A stretch of DNA of 64,000 nt, from the NCBI GenBank assembly GCA_963277665.1, contig OY728143.1, positions 539,310,394 to 539,374,393 on the forward strand. The letters run 5' to 3'. The position numbers and the translations under genes were made by a program. Origin of the DNA: Viscum album. Taxonomy: Eukaryota > Streptophyta > Magnoliopsida > Santalales > Viscaceae. Under the pieces are notes generated by a model. That model was not told the DNA's origin. It saw only the letters and a program-made list of their open reading frames with translations, and searched no databases. Shown here in pieces: positions 14,081 through 24,764 of this stretch (position 1 is its first letter; the number at the start of each line of letters is the position of its first letter).

Positions 14081-14479
14081 TTAATATGGTTTTCAATTAG
14101 GCACCCAATAACTATAGTTTTGAATGAAGTTCAATACACCTATAGATATTCTTCCCTATCATTTCACATTGTTGTAGTAGTGTGAGCTAATAATATCCTC
14201 CAAAATCTATGAGTAAATCAGATACATCATGTTTGAAAGGGTTCATGGCACATACATCTGAAATCAAGCTACTTCATGAAGTGTAATATTCTCCAAAAAA
14301 CAAAGATGTGGTACTAATGGAAGTGAGAGGTTCCATTAACATGGATTCATCTTTAGTGATTACTCTAATTGAAATAAGTGCATAAAATTCATTTATTTGA
14401 ACCTGTATTATTAATATACTAAATCATATTATGAAGATTTTATTTTGTGTAATAGATATTAATACACCCCATGGAACAA

Positions 14480-14720
14480 AGAGAGTATTGGGTCTCTATA
14501 TTGCTACATTTTATTTCCCTCTACCTATATTGTGCAATCTTATATTTTTCTTTTCATTGACATGAAATCTCATAATGTCATATTACATATAGATTGGATC
14601 ATTACAAATAGTGTATGGATATATTGTTTTCTTTGGAATGTTTTCTTGACCAAACCAAGTATTGTGTCTCTTTTCATTAATGGTCAATGAGAACTAAAGT
14701 CATTTTTGGTGGATTTTTAT
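14480..14720 (+). pseudogene. pol: Decayed aspartic protease C-terminal part
   Basis: The retroelement protease cuts the Gag-Pol polyprotein. At about 14555-14640 the frame reads FDMKSHNVILHIDWI followed by a V-W-I-Y-C-F block. This corresponds to the plant RVP_2-type sequence DFDVILGMDWL...VIDC. A further match, F-I-N-G-Q near 14675, fits the F.F.G segment that follows. The catalytic D[TS]G, which should lie roughly 200 bases upstream, cannot be read. The frame opens into the 14706-14897 segment (FYYLEIGMVISVFYIDHEWE), the linker between protease and reverse transcriptase. Confidence 0.6.
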
Positions 14721-14779
14721 TATTTGGAGATAGGGATGGTAATATCAGTGTTTTATATCGATCATGAGTGGGAATCATT

Positions 14780-15550
14780 GAGCAATGATCTCTTTGAAAT
14801 TTTCAGTATGTTTCTAGAAAACCATCCTTCGGATTTCTATGGTATTACACCAATAAGGGATGTTAATTTTTTCATTGACATAGTTTTTTGTACATAACCA
14901 GTTCTGAAATCCACTTTCCATATAGGAGTAGCTAATATGAAAGAGTTAAAATCCAAATTGATCGATCATCTAGGGAAATGCTTTATATTCCATGGTGGAT
15001 CACCATTGGTGGACTTTTTCTATTCCCTATTAAAGATAATAGTTCTCTTAACTTATGTGTTTACTACCAAAATATCAATATATTTACATTTAAGAACATT
15101 AAGGAGTAGTAATGGATCCATGAAATTTATTTCAGTTAAAATGGGTGAAGTGGTTTTCTAATATCAAACTTAAATTTGGATACTATCAAATAATGATAAA
15201 TGAATCAGACAATCCCAAAACCATTACTTGATGATTATATGGTGATTATGATTACCTTGTTATGCGCTTTGGTCTGAAAAATGATCCTACAGTTTTAATG
15301 GAATCAATGAATAGTATTCTCCATTAGTATCTAGATACAGTTTTTGTAGTATTTGTCGACTAAATCATTGTTTACTACAATATATAAAAGGATCAGGTGC
15401 ATCATCAGAGATTTATTTTGAATCATCTAACATATAAGATACTTTATTCGAATATTTCATTATGTGATTTCTAGTATTGGGATGTTAAATTCTTGGGACA
15501 CATTGTGTATGGACATGGTATATCAGTTTATCCTTAAACGTTGAATGTTA
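14780..15550 (+). pseudogene. pol: Decayed reverse transcriptase
   Basis: This is the RNA-dependent DNA polymerase domain of Ty3/gypsy pol. Motifs in order: PSDFYGITPIRDVNFFIDIV (14823-14885), matching the P-G-L-P-P-x-R-x-V-x-F-x-I-D-L entry; MKELKSKLIDHLGKCFI (14938-14988); FSNIKLKFGYYQIMI (about 15155-15200), the F-S-K-I-D-L-R-S-G-Y-H-Q block; DYLVMRFGLKNDP (about 15250-15290), the F-G-L-x-N-A-P block; and VVFVD at 15346-15360 directly followed by a TAA stop and IIVYY. The stop replaces the second Asp of the Y/F-x-D-D catalytic box, so the enzyme is dead. The downstream CDF...WDVKFLGHIVYGHGISV (about 15460-15530) matches the K-C-E-F-x-x-x-x-V-x-F-L-G-H block. Confidence 0.88.
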
Positions 15551-15579
15551 TTATGTCATTTGAAAACACACAAAATTTT

Positions 15580-16167
15580 ATTCATATTTATAGCTTACTT
15601 GTTCATAGAAAAATATTACGATGGGTTCCATAAGAACATATAGAAGTCATTTTATCTGATTGCTTATCCAAAAACTAAGGGGGAGATGTTTTCTAGGAAA
15701 GATAAATGCATGGGTCATTTTGTTGAGGTGACATTTCTTTTTAATGTTGTTCAAGTGTTAACTCTTCGATTCACCGAGCAGGGTTATTTGGATGTTTCTT
15801 ATGTATAGAGTACATGATTTGGATGTGTTCTTATGTAGGGTTATCATGTAGTTTCTTATGAGTATCATAATCTTAGGCCACACAAGAAGAATTATCCTAC
15901 CCATGAACATGAACATGGAGTTGTGATGCTCATGCTTAAGTGACGGAGACACTATATTTTAGTAGAATGGTCTACTATGTATTCACATATCAAAATCATG
16001 AGTTGCGTCATATATCAAATAAAATTGTATCATCACTGGAGGTGTTGGGTAAAATACATGTTATCATTCGACATTGTCCTCTCCAACAAATTGGGAAAGG
16101 GAAAGTCATTGCAGATGCATTGGGTTGGAAACATCTGACCTATGTAGTGAGAGAATATTCAGAATAG
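15580..16167 (+). pseudogene. pol: Decayed RNase H domain
   Basis: RNase H removes the RNA strand during cDNA synthesis. The segment YHVVSYEYHNLRPHKKNY followed by PTHEHEHGVVMLMLK (about 15842-15945) is a near-exact match to the conserved [23 protein letters not shown] block. After a stop and frame change come RRHYI and FTYQNHELRH (about 15945-16010), then HVIIRHCPLQQIGKGKVIAD with ALGWKHL (16050-16140), matching Y-H-P-G-K-x-N-V-V-A-D-A-L-S-R-K. The family D-A-L-S-R-K end is retained as DALGWK. It continues directly from the reverse transcriptase. Confidence 0.88.
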
Positions 16168-16269
16168 TGAATCTTTATGGATCTATTTTCAAAATATTCA
16201 TATTAGAGTTCATTAGAATGGGTATAATGTTTCATTATCTATCATTATGTTAAAATTCAATCTCCTCGA

Positions 16270-17720
16270 GATGATTCTTTTTGGAAAATGAGATTGATTA
16301 TAAATTTTGTATCATTATAGATAAACATTATCATGTGGAGGCAGATTCCCAATGCTCTTTATCTAAAGAGGGTAGTCTATGTTATTGGAATAAAATTTTT
16401 GTAAATTTAGCAGAAAGGAAGGATGTTATTGTGTCTTGTAATAATTCTAAAAGTATTGTAAAACCATGAACCAACAAGAAGTTGGAAGACATATACTGGT
16501 AGTTCTGGTTTCCAGCTATGAGATGAGGAATTTCTATTATTGTTTCTCATTTCATTACATACCAATAGGTGAATTCCAAACATTAGAAACCTTTGGGAGT
16601 TGTTCCACCAAAACTTGTTCGTACATATATATGAGATGAAATGTCTATAGACATCATGGTTGGGTTTCCTCATAACTAGAGAAAAAATAAAGTGATATGT
16701 GTTCATATTGATATGCCGTCAAAGATGGCTCACTAATAGCAATTAATGATACAACCAATGTGGAAGAGTTGAGATATATATACGTTTAATTCATCTTTTT
16801 CCACATCATTCAATGTTCTCTTGTCTCTGATAAAGACGAGAAGTTCACTTCTCTCTTTTTGAGAGACCTACATAAGAAAATAGGATCTTAGGTCTGTTTA
16901 AGAATGCCCAACCATCCTTAGTTGGGTGGCCAGAGAGAGAGCTCTATATAGATTATTTATAATATTTTATTATCTTATGTTCTTAGCATGGGTGCCTTGG
17001 GATGATCATTTGGGGGTTATTGATTATTCCTATAATAATTTTTAGTATTCCTCAATCGTAATGGCACCATTTGATGCCATTTATTATCACCCTTATAATT
17101 CTATGTTATGATGGATGGAAACTAGTGAATGTTGTTTGGTTAGACCAAGCCTAGTGCAATAGTTGACCTTAAATATTCAGTTCATTATTTAAATAATGAT
17201 AAAAGAATAGAGACAATATAAATCGTAGGATGAATATCACTGTAGACCTTTGTAGATCTCTATTATTGACCTCGTGTTCATAAAACCATCACCTTGATTG
17301 GGTTATCGAATGCTTGGGGGAAAGGAATGAATTCATTATGTTTTGTGGGGCCATTAAATGTTTTTGAGCATGTGGGGAATTTTTCCTACTATTTATCAAA
17401 TCCACCGCACCTGGCTTTTATACATATTGTATTTCAATTATTGTAGTTGTGAAAGTATATCTCTGATCCATATCATGTTTTGAGATAGAGTGATCTATAG
17501 ATTGGACCTGATTTTTGTTTGAATGAGTACCTAATCAGGACAGTTGATTCAAAGGAAAAAAAACCATGTGGTAGGATTCTACATTTAGTTCATGTTATAT
17601 GGTATAATGTTTCACATTATAATGATATGTTGTAATGTGAGGAACTAATGAATGAAAAGTGGCCATATCTTTTTGGAATTGAAACTTCTTCTTTGGATTT
17701 CTAGGGATAAATAAATTCTA
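16270..17720 (+). pseudogene. pol: Decayed integrase with chromodomain-like tail
   Basis: Integrase inserts element cDNA into the chromosome. FWFPAMR (16503-16525) matches the F-W-W-P-G-M block of the zinc-binding domain. HFITYQ with VNSKH (about 16550-16580) matches C-L-T-C-Q-Q-V-K-A-E-H, but both zinc-ligand cysteines are replaced (F and Y). MSIDIMVGFP (16641-16670) is the start of the catalytic core with its first Asp intact, and MPSKMAH follows near 16712. The tail is visible as VIWYNVSHYND (about 17594-17626) and KWPYLFGI (about 17657-17682), matching V-x-W-x-N-H-x-x-x-E-A-T-W-E...Y-P-x-L-F. Stops and frameshifts are frequent. It ends at the purine tract before the 3' LTR. Confidence 0.82.
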
Positions 17721-17731
17721 TGATGGGGAGG
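17721..17731 (+). other. Polypurine tract
   Basis: TGATGGGGAGG lies immediately before the 3' LTR start TGTATCATTAC, in the expected position for plus-strand priming. Confidence 0.75.
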
Positions 17732-17732
17732 T

Positions 17733-19935
17733 TGTATCATTACATCATTATATTAATGAATTTAACCATGACTTGGATTATAATTTTTTAGGAATAGTTA
17801 GGGTTGAGGATGAATTGGAAAGATACATATAATGATGACATTGAAGATTTTTGTGACTCTCATTTTGAACCAATGGTTTTTGTTGGTTGCTTGAGAGTTA
17901 TTGACCATGTAACTAGGTTACACACTATGTAAGTATTTATGGTAGCATTCCATGAAAGGCAACGATATATGATGTTTAAATGTTAGGAATATATTTTAAA
18001 ATAAGTTATTAATGTATGGTTTATTAATTCTTGGTGATTTGTTTTTTGTGATTTTAATTTTTTTATTTCATGACGTGAAATTATATTAGACATTTCTAAA
18101 TACAATGAATATATTTTTTTAAAAGGGAATAATGGATAATATATTTTCTTTCTTCCACTCTTGTTTCAAATCCCTTTACTAAAGGTTTTCCTCGTGTGAT
18201 CTTGATACTCTTCATCCTTTGCAGATCCTTTATGTTTTACCTTCAATCATAATTTCACTTTCCATGTGTTTCTTTAGTAAGTGTTCTCCTTCATTTATTA
18301 TCTTTATCTCATAATATTTATTTGTGATTCAAATATATAATCCCAATGTTAATGTATATATTATTAATTATGTTGGATTTAATTTCTAGGTAGATTTTTG
18401 AGGTGTGATAAAACTTTTTTCTTGCTGACAACTGACATGTGAGTTTATTATTTTGAAAAAAGTTAGGTGGTTTTATCATGATTAGCCAAATCTATATACA
18501 TTATATTGCATTAATTATTAAAACTGTTATCTTTATCTCAGTTTATGAAATATTTTTTCAATATTCTCCATAAAACCTAAATCCATTGAATTAAGAGACT
18601 TGAAATACTTATGGCATAAAAATGTGGAACCCCCATCCCAGTTCTGTTGAATTGGGGTGTGTTTAAGGAAATTGTTTAATTTATATTGATTTGTATTAAT
18701 TATGAATATATTTTAAATGATTTTAATTAATAATTATAATTTAATTTTCTATGTGAATTATTTTAATGGATGGAAATTTTTCAAGGGATTTCAGACAAGA
18801 GAAAATGGATTAAAATATTTTGATTGGAACACATTGGTTTTATCTTGTTAAAGAGGCATGTTTTTTTATGAAAACCTATTTGGATTTTAAATGGGAAAGT
18901 TTTCACTGAAATAGAATATTTTTATTTCATTTTATTTTGAGAATGCTTAAATTAAATTTGTCATCTTTTATTGTGAACGATAACATGAAAGGCTTAGGTT
19001 TTTACTATGTTATTTGGGAACATTATACGCTATTAAAACATTAGAAAATATACATCTAGTGGGTCACATCCCAGGTGGAATGTTGATGAGTTTCCATTGG
19101 CCAGTGTTATAGGGATGTGTGTCAACACATGATGTTGAGATCAATTAGATAGTGTCGAGTCCTATGACTAGAAATATTATTTTACCTATTTGTTAGATAA
19201 CCGTGTTTCTCACCTGTTTTATATTTGAGATATAAGTGTATGAAATGTTTATAAAATATTTTTACATTCCATGTAAATTAAAATGAACTATACTATAAAT
19301 TTTTTATTTAAGACATATTTGTATAAAAATTTCGCCACTTTTAAATCATTTAATTAATGTTATTTTCCCACCATTTGATCTATATAACCTAATTTGTTTA
19401 ATTATTCTTATATAATGACAAACTAGTTTATTTTTAAAAATCTAATTCAATATATTGGTTAATTTATTGTTGGAATCTATTATGGAATATATTTTGAGGC
19501 CTTGAAAGTAATTTTATCACACAAAAAATTTGTGCCTTTGGGATATTTTTTATTATATTCCTCATGGTTTGATAATAGTTAAAGGATATCCTGGAGGTGG
19601 ATCCAACTGTTTAACCTTAGACTTGGTGAGTTTTTTCCTGAGGGAAATGGGTTGTTCGTTTTTTTGGTAAATATTATTCAAAACATTGTTCTTATTTATG
19701 AAATTTTGTGTTCTGGTACTTTACTTTCTATAAACATTCATTTTTTATGCATACATATTGTCCCTTTTCAATTCATTATTTTTTGTGGAAGACCGTCCAC
19801 ACATTTAATTCTACGATTCCATGTGCTAGTCACTCACTCATGTCAATTACAATATCCCTTAGAGCTTTGTTTGGGATGGATCAGTTTTTGCGTTACCATG
19901 GTACCCGAGATGATCCATGATTGTGGTAGTCCACA
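17733..19935 (+). repeat. 3' LTR with about 350 bp of extra sequence
   Basis: It begins TGTATCATTAC just after the purine tract and ends near GGTAGTCCACA. It aligns with 11043-12892 along most of its length but is about 350 bases longer. The extra length falls in roughly 19180-19520, between the block GAGATCAATTAGATAG and the block CTCATGGTTTGATAATAG, which are close together in the 5' LTR. Whether this is an insertion here or a deletion there is not clear. The open frames at 19652-19975 lie in this LTR and have no product. Confidence 0.75.
18274..18284 (+). promoter_or_regulatory. Splice-donor-like motif in LTR leader
   Basis: TTTA|GTAAGTG is a good match to the plant 5' splice-site consensus. 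It is the counterpart of the motif at 11591-11602 in the other LTR of this element. Confidence 0.4.
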
Positions 19936-20077
19936 TTTACGGATGAATGGAGTTATTTATTCCCAAATTATTTGATGATAAGTACATATATATGAAATTA
20001 TTATTTTAGAAATAAAAATATGTAATAAATATAATATTTTAACATTATACCCATCATAATAAATATAAATCGATGGT

Positions 20078-20082
20078 ATTGG
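20078..20082. repeat. Left target-site duplication, ATTGG
   Basis: ATTGG immediately precedes TGTAACGACCC. The same five bases follow the far LTR at 30183-30187. A 5-bp duplication is normal for Ty3/gypsy integration. Confidence 0.85.
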
Positions 20083-20639
20083 TGTAACGACCCGACCCCA
20101 GTTACCCAGAGTCAGTGCTTTATTACATAACATTGGCAGGATAACAAAAGATCATGTCATGAAAGACAGATTAGTTTAGTAGCCTTGGAATAACTAGATA
20201 CATTCATAAGGTTTACATTACATCATAGAGTGAAAAACTACAATAATATAGTCTCCATTGTCCACACTCATATCACCTTCAGACTATCCCTGTAGGTCAG
20301 TCATAAAATATTTCTTCACATCCTTGGAAAATTAAAACATAGAAAGGGGTGAGGTTAGATGCATAGTAAGGATAACAATATAGCGGAAGCTTTCATAAAT
20401 AAGCATATACATTTGAGGCAATGTATAACTAAAACAAAAGCCTTTAAAACTTGAACTTTAGAATAATATGGAAAATATAAAATAAAATAATGCCATTTTC
20501 TTATTCACATGGATATTCTACTAGTCGAATAATCACATGCAATATAACTGACCATTTTCATAATGATGGAAACGCATAATGCCGATGTTTAATTTTTGTG
20601 TCAAGGCCTCGTTCCAAGACCTATGGTATAACTATAACC

Positions 20640-20832
20640 AGAACCCATCCCAGAGAGCCTCTATAACCGGACTCCAACCCGGAGTGCCTCTAATAAACGG
20701 ACACCAACACGGAGTTCCTCTAATAACCGGACACCAACTCGGAGTGCCACTAATAACCAAACACCAACCCGGAGGGTCTGTTGTAACCGGACGCCAACCC
20801 GGAAGGCTTACTTTTACCGGTCCCCAACCCAG
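20640..20832. repeat. 30-bp LTR minisatellite, about 6 copies
   Basis: Six or so imperfect units of the form CTAATAACCGGACACCAACC + CGGAGTGCCT (30 bases) stand in tandem. They are much richer in G+C than the rest of the window. Because the unit is a multiple of three, the plus-strand frame 20579-20842 repeats a 10-residue pattern such as PLITGHQLGV. That frame is antisense to the element and most likely not translated. The diverged counterpart is at 27352-27545. Confidence 0.9.
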
Positions 20833-21663
20833 AACATACTAGTCTAACACATTCATCTTAATAAGAGGATAAAATATAACATAAACATTTGTATTAAAAC
20901 TAGCATGCCAAAACATTAATCATAAACCATTAATGGCATAAAAATAACTCATCCATAGTCAAACATATCATAAAACCTTAAATATAATATGGATGATTTG
21001 TATCATAATAAATCAACTTCCAACAAGTGTAAAATTTATCAATGGATGTTGACATAGATGAAATAAAAACTATTTGAGATAAATATCTATTTTTTTAAAA
21101 TCATTTAAAAGTCACATAATTAAAAAAACATTTTCATTGAAAATATTAATATAAGCTTTTATGGGAAGCATTAAAGATTTTATAATGGAGAAAATAGCCA
21201 CACCCACTGTATATGTTAAAAAAATACAATCTTACCTTAATTCAGTCGAAAAGGCTATAAAGGCCCTTGTTTGGAAAATGACGGATGGATTCCATTATAA
21301 ACTTCTTATAAAAAGTCAAAAAAGGGTATAAATGAAATTAACCCATATTCTGTAAAATAGTAAGAAATTTTTGAAATAAATTTTTAAGAAACATGGATGT
21401 GGATGATAAAGAGGACATAGTAGATAATTACTTATAAACAACCTCAGATAATGAAGATATTGTGAAAGAAACCCTTACCAATTTGGTAACTTACGAAACA
21501 TAAACCCCATGAAAAATGTATCATGCAATGAATATGCAAATACACATAAATTAATATATATTATATAAATAGTACAATTATGGGAAGTACATGCACAACA
21601 AAAAAAGTAATAGTTAAAATATTCCATGAATCTCAGGCGAATAAGGAGTGAGATGAAAACCCC

Positions 21664-21671
21664 TTACCTAG
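21664..21671 (-). promoter_or_regulatory. Splice-donor-like motif in LTR leader
   Basis: On the minus strand the sequence is CTAG|GTAAGG, about 210 bases downstream of the LTR TATA box. The 5' LTR has CAAG|GTAATG at the same place (28386-28393). Confidence 0.45.
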
Positions 21672-21875
21672 AACTTTTCCTTGGTTGAGGGTAGGCTAAC
21701 CTCCTCTTGTACGAGTTCTTCCTTTTAATTTGATCAAAAGGGCTCCTTATGTTGGATTTATGATCAAACTATGGCCTCTAGGTTGAATTGAGGGAAGTTG
21801 AGAGGATATTTGGGTAGGGGTAGGCCGAGCCAAAAGGCTTTGAATGTGTGAATTAGTAAGAAGGGAGAGGTCCAT

Positions 21876-21882
21876 TTTATAA
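21876..21882 (-). promoter_or_regulatory. LTR TATA box (3' LTR)
   Basis: On the minus strand CCCCTCTTATAAAATGG gives a clear TATA element, conserved in the 5' LTR at 28596-28602. Confidence 0.65.
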
Positions 21883-22998
21883 GAGGGGTGAGGGGCTCCT
21901 TTGGAGAAGCTAGAAATATTATTTAATAATAAATTCATATTAGGTATCTAATGTATCCAAAGTGTATTATTAAAATTCTATGGTGGGGATGGGTCAAACT
22001 ACTTTCAAATAATATATTTTAGACAGATTTGGGTCATTATATTGACCATATCATTTAGTTTGAACTCTTAGTTAATTAGTTTGAAATTTACCACGTCACT
22101 TTGTATTTTTATATTATATAGTTAATATACTTACTATATAAAACCAAGAGACCCCCATGTGGTCCATTAATTATACAACTTTCATGATATAAGTGTTTTG
22201 GCTGATCCTTATATTTTTAGGTATATAATATCAATTAATAATATAATATTTGTTTTAAAAACTCATTTATGTCAATTTTGACACTATTCAAAAATTGATT
22301 TTTTGTAAAGTCTTAACAACTTTATTAATTCGATCCAAATTCATTTAAGAAATATTACAATGTCATATTAAACAATAAAATTCATGGATGTCATAAAAGC
22401 TTTCAATTTATATTTATTTTGATATTTATAAAACCAATTATTTGATTCTTTCATTAAAAAGGAAAATACTGCATCATTATTGTGTCATAAATAATATTAA
22501 TTAATAAATTTCTAAAATATATAAATAAAATAAATTTATCTAGGAAATCTTGTTATATTTATAATGAATATTTATAGTTGAAAATTCAACATATATAACC
22601 CTATTTCTAAAATTGTTTTTCTAGAAAATATATGCTTTTGTCTTTTTTGTATCTATTTAAACGTAATTAATATAAAGTGTCCTTATCTCCTAAAAGTAGC
22701 TCCATGGGGTCCCAAAATAGACCGAAATATTTCCATGGTTGGACATGTATTAACAAATAATGTTAGGACACGTTTTATGGTAATTTATTATTATTACAAT
22801 ATTATTATTTTACCCTTATTTACCGGATTTACCCTTTAACCATGGTAAATAAAATATTTACTAAAGTAATTATTCAAAATTTCTAAAATGAAATGTTACC
22901 TATTTACACAACTTGGACTTACTGATTACAAATATGGAATCCATGTTTTCAAATTCAAAACACAGAAGTGGAAGAAATTAATTTAAAATTAATTCCCC

Positions 22999-23725
22999 TG
23001 CCGAGTCCAAGGAAGAGAATATAACGGAGGACTACCTTAGATAATCCTCAAGGAAAGGTAAAATCTCTATCATTGACCCTGGCGGTTTGATTAAGCACAC
23101 CCGGAGTCCGCATTGCCCGAAAGACTATTCATATCTTCCAGACCCTCTGGTTACTAGATCCTCAAGCAAGATCAAGGCATTGATGAAGCTATCCAAAAGC
23201 TCTGGAAATCTCCATCTGAGTAAAGAAAAGGATTTCGATAAGCATCTGGTGCCTGATGAAAAAGGAGCTGTAGATAATGCTTTCCTCTAGATTAGAATGG
23301 AACTGGTGGAATTTAAGGAGTGGGAAAATATCATTGATGGTAATGAAGAATTCATAGATAAGTATATGAAGGTTGCTTCTTCGCAAGAGTACTTTGAGAG
23401 ATTGGTTGAGAGGAGCATAAAGTTTAACCTAACCAATGAGCAGGAATCTTGGATTAACAAACAATATGGTATCTTGTCTCATGGATTTAATAGAAAGAAT
23501 ATCTCAGGGGAGGATCACATTCAATCTTGGTATAAGATGACAATTTATTTTGTAGACCTCCTCAAAGATAGACCTAATGGGTGGGCCACAGCTCCTCAGT
23601 GGGGTCTTCATAGAGTTAAGGGATCTAAAATGATTAAATTTTAATTTCGATATTTGGCCATTTCTTATGAGATTGCTTGATTGTTTTTTACTTTATTGTT
23701 TCCCACTTTTTCCTCAAAAGTGATT
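22999..23725 (+). other. Foreign insert inside the 3' LTR (captured or retroposed)
   Basis: The two LTRs run in parallel up to GAAATTAATTTAAAATTAATTCCCC and resume at GATTGACACTTGTTTATGTCC. Between these the 5' LTR has about 46 bases (29715-29760), while this copy has about 0.75 kb. The insert is richer in G+C than its surroundings and is largely open on the plus strand. It ends in an untranslated-looking stretch with AATAAAAAAA at about 23729. That A-run could be a poly(A) trace of a retroposed mRNA or LTR sequence, since the partner also has an A-run there. No clear target-site duplication is visible. Boundaries are good to about 20 bases on the right. Confidence 0.75.
23000..23644 (+). pseudogene. 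Nearly open coding fragment of unknown family
   Basis: One reading frame runs for about 214 codons, broken only by TAA at 23042-23044 and TAG at 23288-23290, and ends at TAA 23642. No start codon is convincing, so it looks 5'-truncated. The product is hydrophilic and rich in K, E and S, with no signal peptide or membrane segment. It has a basic serine-rich part (TRSSSKIKALMKLSKSSG, about 23153-23206). After the second stop comes an acidic-to-neutral part with FKEWENIIDGNEEFIDKYMK and the end DRPNGWATAPQWGLH near 23570-23610. Codon use looks like a genuine gene rather than local AT drift. I do not recognise the family; it carries none of the Gag or Pol motifs. It may be a captured host gene piece, a processed pseudogene, or part of another mobile or viral element. 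Confidence 0.6.
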
Positions 23726-24191
23726 CTTAATAAAAAAATTATATAAGATGATGAATATCTATAAAAAGATTGACACTTGTTTATGTCCAGTTAAATTATT
23801 AAATTATGTCCAATGACCATAATTTTATTAAATAGCAAAAATATATTTTAAATATAATTTAAAACCACTAAAATTCATAATTTATCACTGATAATTATTT
23901 CGATTAAAAAAGTTATTTTTAATTAATATTTAGTAATTTTCACTATTCATCAAAATATAAAAGTTTTCTGAAAACTACCAAAATTTCACCCTAGTCTAAT
24001 TTTGATATTCTAAATACAAAAATGAAGACTATTTTGAAAGATTAAATTTACTAAATTAAAAAATGTGGGTATTACTATTCATAGCGGCTAGTTTGATTGA
24101 ATGTGGTGTGTGTTAGAACTCGAAGTTGCGTACAACACACGATACTGTATTATTCAAAGAGAAGCGTACATTGGAAGTTTGGGGTGCTACA

Positions 24192-24206
24192 TTATCCCAT
24201 CATTCA
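24192..24206 (-). other. Polypurine tract of the minus-strand element
   Basis: On the minus strand TGAATGATGGGATAA directly precedes the 3' LTR start TGTAGCACCCC. It resembles the GGGGGGATAAA before the LTR at 633. Confidence 0.7.
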
Positions 24207-24764
24207 ATAAGTTGTGTCCTTGCAATTTGATAATGTTCTTTGAAAATAAAAGGTTGGATGTAGAAAATACCATTTTGGAAAACCCACATCGGAAATATGG
24301 TTCATAAAATTTAGCCTTAATAAGAGGGAAAGGGAAATGAAAAAGTCACCACCAAATTTTGATCTTGATTAATATAACATTGGTGGAAATTAGAGAAACA
24401 TAATTGGCGGAAAAATGTAAATATTTTTGGGTGTCATTGAGTTCATCAATCACAAACATGTGTAAAATTGAGGGCCTCAAAGCCTTCAATCTATCGTGAT
24501 TTAAAATATCACCAGTTCAGAAAAAACATAAGTTATTAAGATAACGCATTTTTTTATATACCTTTCCTAATGTTTAAGAATCAATTTATAAGATATATAT
24601 ATATATACGTGACAAGTAGAGTTTCAACTTTCAACTAATTTCTCCCACAAACTCATATTTCACTCAAAAAGATAATAGAACTCAAAAATATTATATTTAT
24701 CCTAATCGTACAAGGTTTAAAATATTAACACATACCATTTTGATTGGGAAAACTAATTTGTAAT

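Larger units (their letters stand above)
11043..19935 (+). mobile_element. Ty3/gypsy chromovirus, both LTRs present, decayed
   Basis: A plus-strand element. The 5' LTR (11043-12892) and 3' LTR (17733-19935) are recognisable copies: a block GATGAATTGGAAA sits about 80 bases from each start, and CATGT/GTAACTAGGTTACA follows in both. Between them lie a PBS, gag traces and an ordered pol with protease, reverse transcriptase, RNase H, integrase and tail. The sequence next to the left end (GTTAT) and right end (TTTAC) does not form a clean duplication, so the termini may be off by a few bases or the duplication has decayed. The 3' LTR is about 350 bases longer than the 5' LTR because of an indel. 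The copy is non-functional. Confidence 0.85.
20083..24191 (-). repeat. 3' LTR carrying a 0.7 kb insert
   Basis: On the plus strand it starts TGTAACGACCCGACCCC and ends GGGGTGCTACA, so on its own strand it runs TGTAGCACCCC to GGGTCGTTACA. It pairs along its whole length with 26805-30182. It is 4109 bases against 3378 for the partner; the difference is the insert at about 22999-23725. It includes a minisatellite (20640-20830), a TATA box (21876-21882) and a donor-like motif (21664-21671). Confidence 0.92.

Noticed and set aside
11038..19940. Target-site duplication of the 11043-19935 element (GTTAT / TTTAC)
   Set aside because: Only three of five bases agree, so it was not reported as a duplication.
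20579..20842. 87-codon plus-strand frame with 10-residue repeats as a repeat protein gene
   Set aside because: It is a by-product of the 30-bp minisatellite in the LTR and is antisense to the element. The matching frame is broken in the other LTR.
23189..23386. Minus-strand open frame of 65 codons
   Set aside because: Shadow of the plus-strand coding fragment at 23000-23644.
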